Assembly (NCBI RefSeq): GCF_016865485.1
Contig: NZ_AP024452.1
Span: 6,404,985-6,468,984 of the forward strand
DNA: 64,000 bases
DNA from: Luteitalea sp. TBR-22
GTDB taxonomy: Bacteria > Acidobacteriota > Vicinamibacteria > Vicinamibacterales > Vicinamibacteraceae
Direction: 5' to 3'
Positions 25,850 through 33,327 of the stretch are shown in pieces. A model generated the notes under the pieces. It saw nothing but the letters and a program-made list of their open reading frames with translations, made no database searches and had not been told where the DNA came from. Positions within the stretch are counted from its first letter, which is position 1. Every line of letters starts with the position of its first letter. Both the position numbers and the translations under genes were made by a program.

Positions 25850-26329
25850 ATGACCATGCCCGAGGCGTGGGAAGAGTGGATCGATGACCTGCGGCTGCCC
25901 GTCCGGCGGTTGCTGCCGCACGGCACACGGACGGAGCGTCGGTCACCCTCGACATACCTGCTCACGGTGTGCACGCGACCACGCCGCCTCAATCAGTTGT
26001 GCCACGACACGGTTGCCGCGCTGATCCACGCCTCGCTGGAGTTCCAGCAGGCCCGAGCGACGTGGCGCCTGCACGCGTGCGTACTGATGCCGGACCACGT
26101 CCACCTCATCGCGACGGTGTCGCCCGAGACGAGCCTCGACCACACCGTGACCTACTGGAAGCGGTACCTCGCCCGCCAGGCCGGCATCGAGTGGCAGCGA
26201 GACTTCTTCGAGCACCGCCTGCGTCGCGATGAGCACTTCGACGCAAAGGTGGAGTACCTGCGGATGAATCCGGTGCGTGCGGGATTGGCCGCCAGGCCGG
26301 AGGAGTGGCCGTACTTCTGGACCTGGTGA
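25850..26329 (+). CDS. REP-associated tyrosine transposase (RAYT, IS200-like Y1 family)
   Basis: 159 residues from ATG 25850; the open frame continues upstream only as translated REP sequence. The HUH motif is VLMPDHVHLIATV, and the C-terminal helix with the candidate catalytic tyrosine is KVEYLRMNPVRAGLAARPEE, both diagnostic of RAYTs. Other family elements are STYLLTVCTRP, LIHASLEFQ and YWKRYLARQ. RAYTs are single-copy domesticated transposases that recognise GTAG-headed REP hairpins and are thought to spread them. Clusters of such hairpins sit on both sides, about 120 bp left and 12 bp right. The frame is intact. Confidence 0.93.
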   Translation: MTMPEAWEEWIDDLRLPVRRLLPHGTRTERRSPSTYLLTVCTRPRRLNQLCHDTVAALIHASLEFQQARATWRLHACVLMPDHVHLIATVSPETSLDHTVTYWKRYLARQAGIEWQRDFFEHRLRRDEHFDAKVEYLRMNPVRAGLAARPEEWPYFWTW

Positions 26330-26340
26330 CAGCGCCACAG

Positions 26341-26478
26341 CGGTAGGGCGCCGTGTCCTCACCGCGCCGTTAGCGATACCTCCGCGGACCAACGGCGCGG
26401 TCGGAGACCGCGCCCTACCTATTCCACTTCGACCGCGCCCTACCTATCCCAATCCCACCTCACCGCGCCCTGCCTCGG
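26341..26478. repeat. Right REP cluster flanking the RAYT transposase
   Basis: 26342-26373 is a GTAG-headed unit with small changes (GGCGCCGTGTCC...ACCGCGCC). 26388-26428 is a perfect class A palindrome (GGCGCGGTC-GGA-GACCGCGCC). Two tail fragments follow (CGCGCCCTACC at 26438-26448 and CGCGCCCTGCC near 26464). The cluster reaches the stop codon of the CsgG-like gene. Confidence 0.92.
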
Positions 26479-27198
26479 TTACTGCAGGTTCGCCTTCTTG
26501 GCCACGAGGTTGGTGGTCACCTGCGCGACGGCCTTCTCGGTGGCCTCGCCCAGGATCGTCTCGCGGAAGTCCGACGAGCCGATCTGCACGTCGCCGAAGC
26601 CCGCCGCCCCCGACCCGCCGCCGCCACCGAGCAGCAGGCCGCTGCGCGACGACTCGGCCTGGCCCTTGGCGCTGATCATGATCTCGCCGGTCGAGGCGTC
26701 GATCATGCGCACGGTGAGCGCCACGGTCGCCTTGCCCTTCGACGTGCCCACCTTGCCGAGGCCGAAGTTGCCGCCGCCCCAGCCGCCACCGCCGACGCCG
26801 ACGTTCTTGTTCTCGGTGCCGAACTTGGTGATCGACCCGACCAGCAGGTACTGCACGCCGAGCGCCTTGCCGATCTTGGCCATGTCGGCGGCGCTCGGAT
26901 CGGCACGATCGCTGTTGGAGAAGTTCTGCTCGGCGAGGATGGCGTCGAGGCGCTTGCGCTCGATCATCCGGAACGACCCGTCGTTGACCAACTCGTCGAC
27001 GATCATGTCGGCCACGCCCTTGCCGATGTCCCAGTTCCCCGACCACCACTGCTGCACGCTGCCGAAGTCGAGATCCAGCACGGCGACGGTCGGACGCTTG
27101 GACTGCGCCGCCGCGGGTTGCGCCACCGCCACCACCGACAGCGCCACCACACCGGCGGCCACGAACGAACGAAGCAAAGTACGCATGAACTTCTCCAT
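26479..27198 (-). CDS. CsgG/HfaB-like secreted protein
   Basis: 239 residues from ATG 27198 (or 227 from MRTLLRSF at 27186). A signal peptide (FVAAGVVALSVVAVAQPAAA) is followed by RPTVAVLDLDFGSVQQWW and then DMIVDELVNDGSFRMIERKR, LDAILAEQNFSNSD and KALGVQYLLVGSITKFGTEN, all characteristic of the CsgG/curli-production assembly domain. A glycine-rich insert (GVGGGGWGGGNFG) interrupts the region where CsgG forms its barrel strands. No lipobox is seen, so it may be periplasmic rather than an outer-membrane secretion pore. No curli subunit gene is nearby. Confidence 0.85.
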   Translation of the reverse strand: MEKFMRTLLRSFVAAGVVALSVVAVAQPAAAQSKRPTVAVLDLDFGSVQQWWSGNWDIGKGVADMIVDELVNDGSFRMIERKRLDAILAEQNFSNSDRADPSAADMAKIGKALGVQYLLVGSITKFGTENKNVGVGGGGWGGGNFGLGKVGTSKGKATVALTVRMIDASTGEIMISAKGQAESSRSGLLLGGGGGSGAAGFGDVQIGSSDFRETILGEATEKAVAQVTTNLVAKKANLQ

Positions 27199-27351
27199 GA
27201 CCCTTTCCGAGTTCCGGCCGGATGGGACGTCCGGCCCTACCTGCGGGCCCTTCGTGGCCCGTGCCCGGGTGCGGCTCCAGCCAGCCTGAAGCCGCGCGGC
27301 GGGAGGCTCCTCCCGGGCGCTGCGAGGCCACGTGCTAGAGTGGCCCCGCGC

Positions 27352-28947
27352 ATGGCCGCACTGATCGAAACGGACGGTCACCCTCCGGACGAACAGCCGT
27401 GGCAGACCCTGGCCGATCTCCTGCCCGTCGGCCTCGCCGTCGTCGCGCCCTCGGACGAGGGCCCCTGGCGCACCGTCGCCGCCAATCCTGCCCTGATCGC
27501 ACTGCTCCGCGGCGCGAGCGGCACCCCACCCGACCTGTTTGCCGAAGCCGCGTGGGTCGATCCCGAAGAGCGCAATCGGCTGCGCACGGCGCTGCGTGAA
27601 CGGCAACCCGTCGTCGACGCGACGGCGCGGTTGCGGCGGGCCGACGGGACGATCGCCCACGTGGAGATCACGGCGGTCGTCGGTGCGGGCCCGACGAACG
27701 GACCAACGGCGGGCTGGCTTGCCCTATGCGGAGTCGAAGGGGACACACCGCCCTCCCCCTTCGCCTACGTGCTCGTCCGCGACGTCGGCGAGCGGCGACG
27801 ACGGGAGGAGCAGTCGCGCGACCTGTACCAGCAACTGCTGCAGGCCGAGAAGATGGCGGCGCTCGGCCAGACGATGTCGGGAGTCGCGCACGAGCTGAAC
27901 AACCCGCTCGGCGCCATCCTCGCGCTCGCCGAACGGCTGCGCCTGCAGGGCGCACGCACGCCGCTGGCTAGCGGCCTCCACACCCTGCACAAGGAAGCCG
28001 AGCGCGCCGCCCGCATCGCCCGCCAACTGCTGACCTTCGCCCGCAAGCGCCAGACGACGCGCCTGATGGTTCCCCTCAACGAGGTGGTGGCCGAGACCGT
28101 CCGCCTGCGCCAGGCCGACCTCGATCGCGCGGGACTACGCGTGGCGACCGAGTTGGCCGACGACCTCCCGGACGTCTTCGCCGACCCTCACCAGTTGCAG
28201 CAGGTGGTGCTCAACCTGCTGATCAATGCCGAGCACGCCATGCTGCGCGCCGACGTCGGCAGGCGCATCCGCGTGCGCACGGCGATGGAAGACACCGATC
28301 ACGTCCGGATCGAGGTGGAAGACGACGGCCCGGGCATGTCGCCCGACGTCGTGAGTCGCATCTTCGATCCGTTCTTCACCACCAAGGACGTCGGCGAAGG
28401 CACCGGCCTCGGACTGGCCGTGGTCCAGGCCATCGTCGCCGAGCACGGCGGACGCATCGACGTCGACTCGACGCCCGGTCAGGGCGCGCGCTTCGCCGTG
28501 GTGCTCCCGGCCGCAGGCGCGACCGTCCAGGCGCCGCGCATGCAGACGACCGTGGTCGCCGACACCTCGGATCGCTTCGGCGAAGGCCTCCGGGTGCTGC
28601 TGGCCGACGACGAGCCGGCGCTGGCCGGGGCGGTGGCCGACACGCTGCGTGACGCGGGGTTCGAGGTGACGATGGCGGGGGATGGGGAGGAGGCGCTGGC
28701 GCGGGCGCAGGCGCAGACGTTCGACGCCGTCATCTGCGACCTGCGCATGCCGCGCGTCGATGGCCCGACGTTCTACCGGGCCATCGCGGCGATCTCGCCG
28801 CCTCAGGCGCGGCGGGTGATCTTCGTGACCGGCGACGTGACCGGCACCGAGGCCGCCAGGTTCCTCGACGAGAGCGGCTGTCGCTGGCTCGCCAAGCCGT
28901 TCCGACTCGCCGAACTCCTGCGCGTCGTCCGCGACGTCGTCGGATAG
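27352..28947 (+). CDS. Hybrid histidine kinase (PAS-DHp-HATPase-REC) with REP insertion
   Basis: 531 residues from ATG 27352. A PAS-like domain (about 15-145) precedes DHp with H-box MSGVAHELNNPLGAILALAE, then HATPase with N-box LINAEHAM, G1 EDDGPGMS, F-box FDPFFTTKD and G2 GEGTGLGLAV. A C-terminal receiver has its phospho-acceptor in VICDLRMPRVDGP and a lysine in CRWLAKPFR. Residues ~117-138 inside the PAS-like domain (TNGPTAGWLALCGVEGDTPP) are translated REP sequence, kept in frame. No membrane span, so it is a cytosolic sensor. Its 3' end overlaps the convergent sigma-factor gene. Confidence 0.92.
   Translation: MAALIETDGHPPDEQPWQTLADLLPVGLAVVAPSDEGPWRTVAANPALIALLRGASGTPPDLFAEAAWVDPEERNRLRTALRERQPVVDATARLRRADGTIAHVEITAVVGAGPTNGPTAGWLALCGVEGDTPPSPFAYVLVRDVGERRRREEQSRDLYQQLLQAEKMAALGQTMSGVAHELNNPLGAILALAERLRLQGARTPLASGLHTLHKEAERAARIARQLLTFARKRQTTRLMVPLNEVVAETVRLRQADLDRAGLRVATELADDLPDVFADPHQLQQVVLNLLINAEHAMLRADVGRRIRVRTAMEDTDHVRIEVEDDGPGMSPDVVSRIFDPFFTTKDVGEGTGLGLAVVQAIVAEHGGRIDVDSTPGQGARFAVVLPAAGATVQAPRMQTTVVADTSDRFGEGLRVLLADDEPALAGAVADTLRDAGFEVTMAGDGEEALARAQAQTFDAVICDLRMPRVDGPTFYRAIAAISPPQARRVIFVTGDVTGTEAARFLDESGCRWLAKPFRLAELLRVVRDVVG
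27703..27762. repeat. REP element (class A, module type) inside histidine kinase
   Basis: ACCAACGGCGGGCTGG, then CTTGCCCTATGCGGAGTC and GAAGGGG, then ACACCGCCCTCCCCC: a module-bearing REP with a decayed tail (CTCCCC where others have CTACC). Its length keeps the kinase frame open. Confidence 0.85.
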
Positions 28948-29771
28948 GTGAGCAACTTGCCCTTCGGCGAGGCGGCGTCGAGCACGGCGTCGTGCCCGGT
29001 GGCGCGCTGGCTGCGGGCCTGCTGCAGGTCGACGAGCGCCGCCATGCGCGTCGCGCCGTCGGTGTAGCCGCAGGCGACGAGGGCGTCCTTCAGGCGCGTC
29101 AGGGCGCGGGCGTGCAACTGCGAGATCCGCGACTCGTTGACGCCGAGCGCCTGCCCGATGCTCTTCATCGTCGCGTCCTGGAAGTAATAGAGGGAGAGGA
29201 GCCTGCGGTCGCGGGGCTGGAGCTTCGCCATGGCCTGGCGGAGCCGCTCGCGGCGCTCGACGAGGGCATAGCGCTCGTCGGGCAGCGGGGTGGCCGTCGG
29301 GACGCACCCGGGCGGCAGGTTGGTGTCCTCGCTGTCACCGCCGGACGCGGCCGAAGTGGCCTCGATGGTGTTGATGCGGACGATGGTCCGACCGAGGCGC
29401 TCCTCGTCGGTGCCGAGGTGCGCGGCCAGGTCGGCCAGCGACGGCTCGGCGCCAGTGGACGCCCGAAGCGCTTCACGCGCCGCCTCGAGCTCACGGCGGA
29501 TGCGGCGGACGCCGCGCGGCCAGGCGTCGCGGCGGAGCGCGTCGATCATGGCGCCACGGACCCGGCGCTCGGCAAAGGTCTCGAAGCGGATGCCGCGACC
29601 CTCGTCATACCGGTGCACGGCGTCGATGAGGCCGAGCATGCCGTCCTGCACGAGGTCGCCGACGTCGACGCCCGACGGCATGGAGGCCGCGACGCGACGG
29701 GCCAGGGCTTCCACGAACGCCCGGCTGGCGATTACCCGACTCTGCTGGTCTTCACGAAGGGGCTGCAACAC
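28803..29771 (-). CDS. FliA/WhiG-like sigma-70 family factor (group 3)
   Basis: 322 residues from GTG 29771, with AGGAG six bases upstream. Region 2 is MPSGVDVGDLVQDGMLGLID then RYDEGRGIRFETFAERRVRG. Region 3 is RELEAAREALRASTGAEPSL. Region 4 is ALGVNESRISQLHARALTRL. The FliA-type hallmark AERRVRGAMIDALRRDAW supports group 3. Conserved sequence ends near residue 240. The remaining Ser/Arg-rich tail overlaps the 3' end of the hybrid kinase on the other strand by 145 bp and may be dispensable. A perfect sigma-54 promoter lies upstream, so expression probably depends on an NtrC-type activator. Confidence 0.9.
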   Translation of the reverse strand: MLQPLREDQQSRVIASRAFVEALARRVAASMPSGVDVGDLVQDGMLGLIDAVHRYDEGRGIRFETFAERRVRGAMIDALRRDAWPRGVRRIRRELEAAREALRASTGAEPSLADLAAHLGTDEERLGRTIVRINTIEATSAASGGDSEDTNLPPGCVPTATPLPDERYALVERRERLRQAMAKLQPRDRRLLSLYYFQDATMKSIGQALGVNESRISQLHARALTRLKDALVACGYTDGATRMAALVDLQQARSQRATGHDAVLDAASPKGKLLTYPTTSRTTRRSSASRNGLASQRQPLSSRNLAASVPVTSPVTKITRRA

Positions 29772-29845
29772 GTCAGTCTCCTGTCACTCGCACGCCGGCT
29801 GGGAGTCGGCCGGGCCGGGTTCGCACCGGCGCCGACTGGTGTCAG

Positions 29846-29861
29846 AGCAACGACGGTGCCA
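29846..29861 (-). promoter_or_regulatory. Sigma-54 (-24/-12) promoter of the FliA-like sigma gene
   Basis: The minus strand reads TGGCAC-N5-TTGCT, a perfect match to the -24/-12 consensus. Transcription would begin near 29835, giving a leader of about 65 bases with AGGAG before the GTG start. The NtrC-type regulator encoded at 30335 is the obvious candidate activator (inference). Three GTCAA motifs at 29958, 29966 and 29983 and a TTGATCAA palindrome at 29929 lie 70-130 bases upstream, where enhancer-binding proteins act. Confidence 0.8.
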
Positions 29862-30016
29862 AATACGTGACAGGAGAAGCTTGTCGCTGGGTTCTTGTTT
29901 GTAAGCCCTTTTATTACAGCAACTTATGTTGATCAATTTGAGGGCAATTTGGCGCCGGTCAAAAGGTCAACAATGTGTATTCGTCAATATTTTGGCTATC
30001 CGACAGGTGATGGCCG

Positions 30017-30244
30017 TTAGTTTTTTGACGACCCGTCCGCGTCGAGCAGGTCGGTCGGCAGCTGGCGCTGGATCGCCTTGACGGCGTCGAGCGCGCCGAC
30101 CGCGGCCTGCACCACGTCGGCGGCCCTGGTGCGGGTTCCCGGGTCCGGACACTTCGCTTCGATCAACTCCGCATTGACCAGAACGATGCCGAGGTGATTG
30201 TTCAGCTTGTGGAAGAGGTCGCCCAGCGGGCCAAGGGAGGTCAT
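30017..30244 (-). CDS. Orphan DHp-only (histidine phosphotransfer-like) small protein
   Basis: 75 residues from ATG 30244. The core, DLFHKLNNHLGIVLVNAELI followed by a second helix ending VGALDAVKAIQRQL, matches the histidine-bearing helix pair of histidine kinases: HKLNN is an H-box with the histidine in place. There is no ATPase or sensor domain, so it cannot autophosphorylate. It lies between the sigma factor and the NtrC-type regulator, divergent from the latter by 90 bases. It may receive a phosphate from another kinase and pass it to the regulator, or act as a dimerisation decoy. This is inference. Confidence 0.7.
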   Translation of the reverse strand: MTSLGPLGDLFHKLNNHLGIVLVNAELIEAKCPDPGTRTRAADVVQAAVGALDAVKAIQRQLPTDLLDADGSSKN

Positions 30245-30334
30245 GTGAGGGCCGTACCGAGAGGTGGTATCGGACCGCCCGTCGCGGGCCTGTAGAGGCA
30301 TGCCCCGCGAGTTGTGTCAAAATACTGACGCTTC

Positions 30335-31744
30335 ATGACCGCCGCGGCTCGTCCACTCCTGCTCGTCGATGACGAAGGCGCCTTCCGACGCGGAGTTGCC
30401 GAGTACCTGTCGGGCTCGGGATTCGCCGTCACCGAAGCCTCGACCGTGGCCGAGGCCCTCGAACAACTCGAGGGTTTTGCGTTCGACGTGGTCCTCACCG
30501 ACCTCCGCCTGCCCGACGGCGAAGGCACCGCGGTCCTCCAGGCGGCCCGCGCGCGCTACCCGGACATCGTCGTGCTGGTGGTGACCGGGCACGGCTCGAT
30601 TCGCGCCGCCGTCGAGGCCATCCGGCAGGGGGCGGCGGATTTCGTCACCAAGCCGTTCCAGCTGGCAGAGCTGGACCTCGCCCTCGGGCGGGCGCTGGAG
30701 CGCCAGCGATTGCGCGAGGAGAACACCTACCTGCGCGAGCAGCTGCGCGAGCGATACCGACTGGACCAGCTGGTGGGTCGAAGCGCGGCGATGCAGGAGG
30801 TGTTCAAGGTCGTCGAGACGGTGGCGCCGACGACCAGCACGATCCTGATCCTCGGCGAGACGGGCACGGGCAAGGAGCTCGTGGCGCGGGCGATCCACCA
30901 GCTCAGTCCGCGGGCCGGCGAGAAGTTCGTGGCGCTCAACTGCAGCGCCATCCCGGAGTCGCTGCTCGAAGCGGAGTTGTTCGGCCACACCAAGGGCGCG
31001 TTCACGGGCGCGGTGGCAGCCCGGCCCGGCCGCTTCGAGGTGGCCCATCGCGGCACGCTGTTCCTCGACGAGATCGGCACGATGCCGATGCCGTTGCAGG
31101 CCAAGCTGCTGCGGGCCCTGCAGCAGCGGGAGGTCGAGCGGATCGGCGAGGCGCGGCCGATCAAGATCGACGTGCGGGTGCTGGCGGCCACCAACGCCGA
31201 CCTCGAGGCGATGGTCAAGGCGGGCACCTTCCGCGAGGACCTGTTCTATCGGCTGAACGTGATCCCGGTGCAGTTGCCGCCCTTGCGCGATCGGCGAGAC
31301 GACGTGCCGCTGCTGGTGCGCGACATGCTGCAACGGCTCGGCGCGCAGGCCGTGCCGCCGCGCACCGACGTGACGTTCTCGCAAGAGGCGATGCGGCGGC
31401 TGATGGCGCACGACTGGCCGGGCAACATCCGACAGCTCGAGAACACGGTGGAGCGGGCGCTGGCGTTGAGCCCGGGACGCTCGCAGATCGACGTCAGCGT
31501 GCTGCCGCCCGACGTGCGCGGCGACAAGCCCGGCGAGCGTGGCGTGGCCATCGCCCTTCCGGAACAGGGCATGGACCTCGAGCGCGAGCTGGCGCTCGTC
31601 GAGCGGGTGTACATCACGCAGGCGCTGGCGCGCACCGAGCAGAACCGCAGTCGCGCGGCCGACCTGCTCGGCGTCAAACGCACGACGCTCGTCGAGAAGA
31701 TCAAGCGACTCGAGCGGATGGGACTCGGGGACGGACTGCTCTGA
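30335..31744 (+). CDS. NtrC-family sigma-54 response regulator
   Basis: 469 residues. The receiver domain has acidic DDE near residue 12, the phospho-acceptor in VVLTDLRLPDGEG, and VTKPF. The AAA+ domain has Walker A (GETGTGKELVARAI), an intact GAFTGA loop (FGHTKGAFTGAVAARPGRF), Walker B (GTLFLDEIGTMP) and the sensor regions DLFYRLNVIPVQLPPLRDR and WPGNIRQLENTVERAL. The C-terminal Fis-like helix-turn-helix is NRSRAADLLGVKRTTLVEKI. It therefore can activate sigma-54 promoters, and the perfect one at 29846-29861 is only 475 bases away. No dedicated full kinase is adjacent; the hybrid kinase at 27352 is one candidate. Confidence 0.96.
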   Translation: MTAAARPLLLVDDEGAFRRGVAEYLSGSGFAVTEASTVAEALEQLEGFAFDVVLTDLRLPDGEGTAVLQAARARYPDIVVLVVTGHGSIRAAVEAIRQGAADFVTKPFQLAELDLALGRALERQRLREENTYLREQLRERYRLDQLVGRSAAMQEVFKVVETVAPTTSTILILGETGTGKELVARAIHQLSPRAGEKFVALNCSAIPESLLEAELFGHTKGAFTGAVAARPGRFEVAHRGTLFLDEIGTMPMPLQAKLLRALQQREVERIGEARPIKIDVRVLAATNADLEAMVKAGTFREDLFYRLNVIPVQLPPLRDRRDDVPLLVRDMLQRLGAQAVPPRTDVTFSQEAMRRLMAHDWPGNIRQLENTVERALALSPGRSQIDVSVLPPDVRGDKPGERGVAIALPEQGMDLERELALVERVYITQALARTEQNRSRAADLLGVKRTTLVEKIKRLERMGLGDGLL

Positions 31745-31840
31745 CGCGGGTCATTCGAAACTGGAACTGTGAAATTCTGGGGCGTCGGCGCCTTCGGCGC
31801 GACGCCTCGACACGCCTCGACACTCGCAAGGACGCAACTC

Positions 31841-33034
31841 ATGGCGCGCGGCGCATTCTGGACCATCATCGTCGACGATCAGCCGACCGCCTTCCGCGCC
31901 CCGGTGCGGGAGGACCTGCTGCCGACCCTCAAGCAACTGCAGCGGCAGCATCCCAACGCCGTGATCAAGTGGTTCCAGCGCGGACGCCTGTGGGAGACGC
32001 CCGGCGACGCCATGGACGCCAGCAAGCCGCCGCGGCGCGGCGCCACCTGGCGACCCGGCGGCGAGCACAAGGATCCGCGTGACGCCTACAAGGTGCCCCG
32101 CGACGTGAAGCGCGCGCGGTGGGCGTCGCAGGCGGCCGACGGGCGCGGGCCGTGGGTCAAGGGGAAGGACCGGGCACCGGGCAGCGGGTTCCGGGCACCG
32201 GAGGGGAACGCCGAACGGGGCGAACGCCCGGCGTGGAAGCCGAAGGGCGACCGGCCCAGCGGCGATCGGCCGTTCAAGCCGCGGGGTGACAAGCCCACGG
32301 GGGATCGGCCGGCGTGGAAGCCGAAGACCGATCGACCTGCATTCCAGCCTCGCTCGGATCGGCCCGATGGCGAACGCGGCGAGCGACCGGCCTGGAAGCC
32401 CAAGGGCGACCGTCCGAGCGGCGATCGGCCCTTCAAGCCGCGGGGCGACAAGCCCACGGGGGATCGGCCGGCGTGGAAGCCGAAGACCGATCGACCTGCA
32501 TTCCAGCCTCGCTCGGATCGGCCCGATGGCGAACGCGGCGAGCGACCGGCCTGGAAGCCCAAGGCGGATCGCGCCGATGGTCCGCCGAAGCCGAGAGGCG
32601 AAGGCGGCTGGAAGCCAAAGTCGGACCGACCCGCAGGCGATCGGCCATTCAAGCCACGTGAGGACAGGGCTGAATGGAAGCCCAAGGGCGATCGCCCCGC
32701 GTTCAAGCCACGCGCGGATCGGCCGGACGGCGACAGGCCGTCGTTCAAGCCGCGGGCCGAGCGCCCTCAGGGCGATGGCGGCGGGTTCAAGCCGAAGGGC
32801 GACCCCTTCGACTCCGCTCAGGGCAAGCGGCCGGCCTGGAAGCCGAGCGGTCCGGGGATACGCCGTGGTGCGCCGAGCGACGCGCCCCGCGGCGATTGGC
32901 GCGACCGCGCGACGCGCGGCGATGCGACGCCGCGCTCGGGTGGCGACGCGCCGAAGCCAGCGGCCAAGCGTGGCAAGACGTGGCGGGTCGGCGAATTGCC
33001 GCCGGCCGACCGCAAGAAGAAGCGGGAAGACTGA
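31841..33034 (+). CDS. Highly repetitive basic protein with conserved-looking N-terminal domain
   Basis: 397 residues from ATG 31841, with AAGGA eight bases upstream. The first ~60 residues (ARGAFWTIIVDDQPTAFRAP; IKWFQRGRLWETP) look globular. The rest consists of Arg/Lys/Pro/Asp repeats such as GDRPxxKPR and DRPAWKPK. A 53-residue block is present twice in tandem with a 159-base period (starting near 32220 and 32379) and almost no change, a sign of recent duplication. Residues ~320-328 (DPFDSAQGK) are the REP loop module, in frame. The composition suggests nucleic-acid or ribosome binding; nothing firmer can be said. Confidence 0.75.
   Translation: MARGAFWTIIVDDQPTAFRAPVREDLLPTLKQLQRQHPNAVIKWFQRGRLWETPGDAMDASKPPRRGATWRPGGEHKDPRDAYKVPRDVKRARWASQAADGRGPWVKGKDRAPGSGFRAPEGNAERGERPAWKPKGDRPSGDRPFKPRGDKPTGDRPAWKPKTDRPAFQPRSDRPDGERGERPAWKPKGDRPSGDRPFKPRGDKPTGDRPAWKPKTDRPAFQPRSDRPDGERGERPAWKPKADRADGPPKPRGEGGWKPKSDRPAGDRPFKPREDRAEWKPKGDRPAFKPRADRPDGDRPSFKPRAERPQGDGGGFKPKGDPFDSAQGKRPAWKPSGPGIRRGAPSDAPRGDWRDRATRGDATPRSGGDAPKPAAKRGKTWRVGELPPADRKKKRED
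32220..32537 (+). repeat. Tandem duplication of a 159-base coding unit
   Basis: Two consecutive copies encode a 53-residue block containing GDKPTGDRPAWKPKTDRPAF. The stretch AAGCCCACGGGGGATCGGCC occurs at 32291 and again at 32450, exactly 159 bases apart. A few synonymous differences near the left side show the copies are not identical. Confidence 0.88.
32803..32826 (+). repeat. REP loop module inside repetitive protein gene
   Basis: CCCCTTCGACTCCGCTCAGG then GCAAG, the same module found in the loops of REP units elsewhere, translated in frame as PFDSAQGK. Confidence 0.85.
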
Positions 33035-33084
33035 CGCCCTGATCTACCCAGACTTCTGGGCCCTTCTCGTGACGAGATAAGGAC

Positions 33085-33327
33085 ATGAAGCGCATCTCTG
33101 TTCAGGACCTCAAGGCGCAGCTCTCTGGTGCCATCGCCGCGGCCGAGGCCGGCGAGACGTGGCTGGTGACCCGGCACAATCGTGCCGTGGCTCAGCTCGG
33201 ACCGGCGGTCTCGCCTCACGTGCACGTCGGCGCGCGCCAGGCAGCGTTCACGCTCACGCCGGCCGTGACCCGGGGGACGAACGGGCGCTACCTCGCCGTG
33301 CTGCTCGACGATCGGTGCGAGCGGTGA
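33085..33327 (+). CDS. Phd/YefM-like antitoxin
   Basis: 80 residues: MKRISVQDLKAQLSGAIAAA then GETWLVTRHNRAVAQLGP. The pattern is that of Phd/YefM-type prevent-host-death antitoxins, with the DNA-binding fold at the N-terminus. The C-terminal part, which would bind the toxin, is unassigned. The stop overlaps the PIN gene start as GTGA, the usual antitoxin-first order. Expected to repress its own promoter. An ATAAGGAC ribosome site precedes the ATG. Confidence 0.85.
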   Translation: MKRISVQDLKAQLSGAIAAAEAGETWLVTRHNRAVAQLGPAVSPHVHVGARQAAFTLTPAVTRGTNGRYLAVLLDDRCER

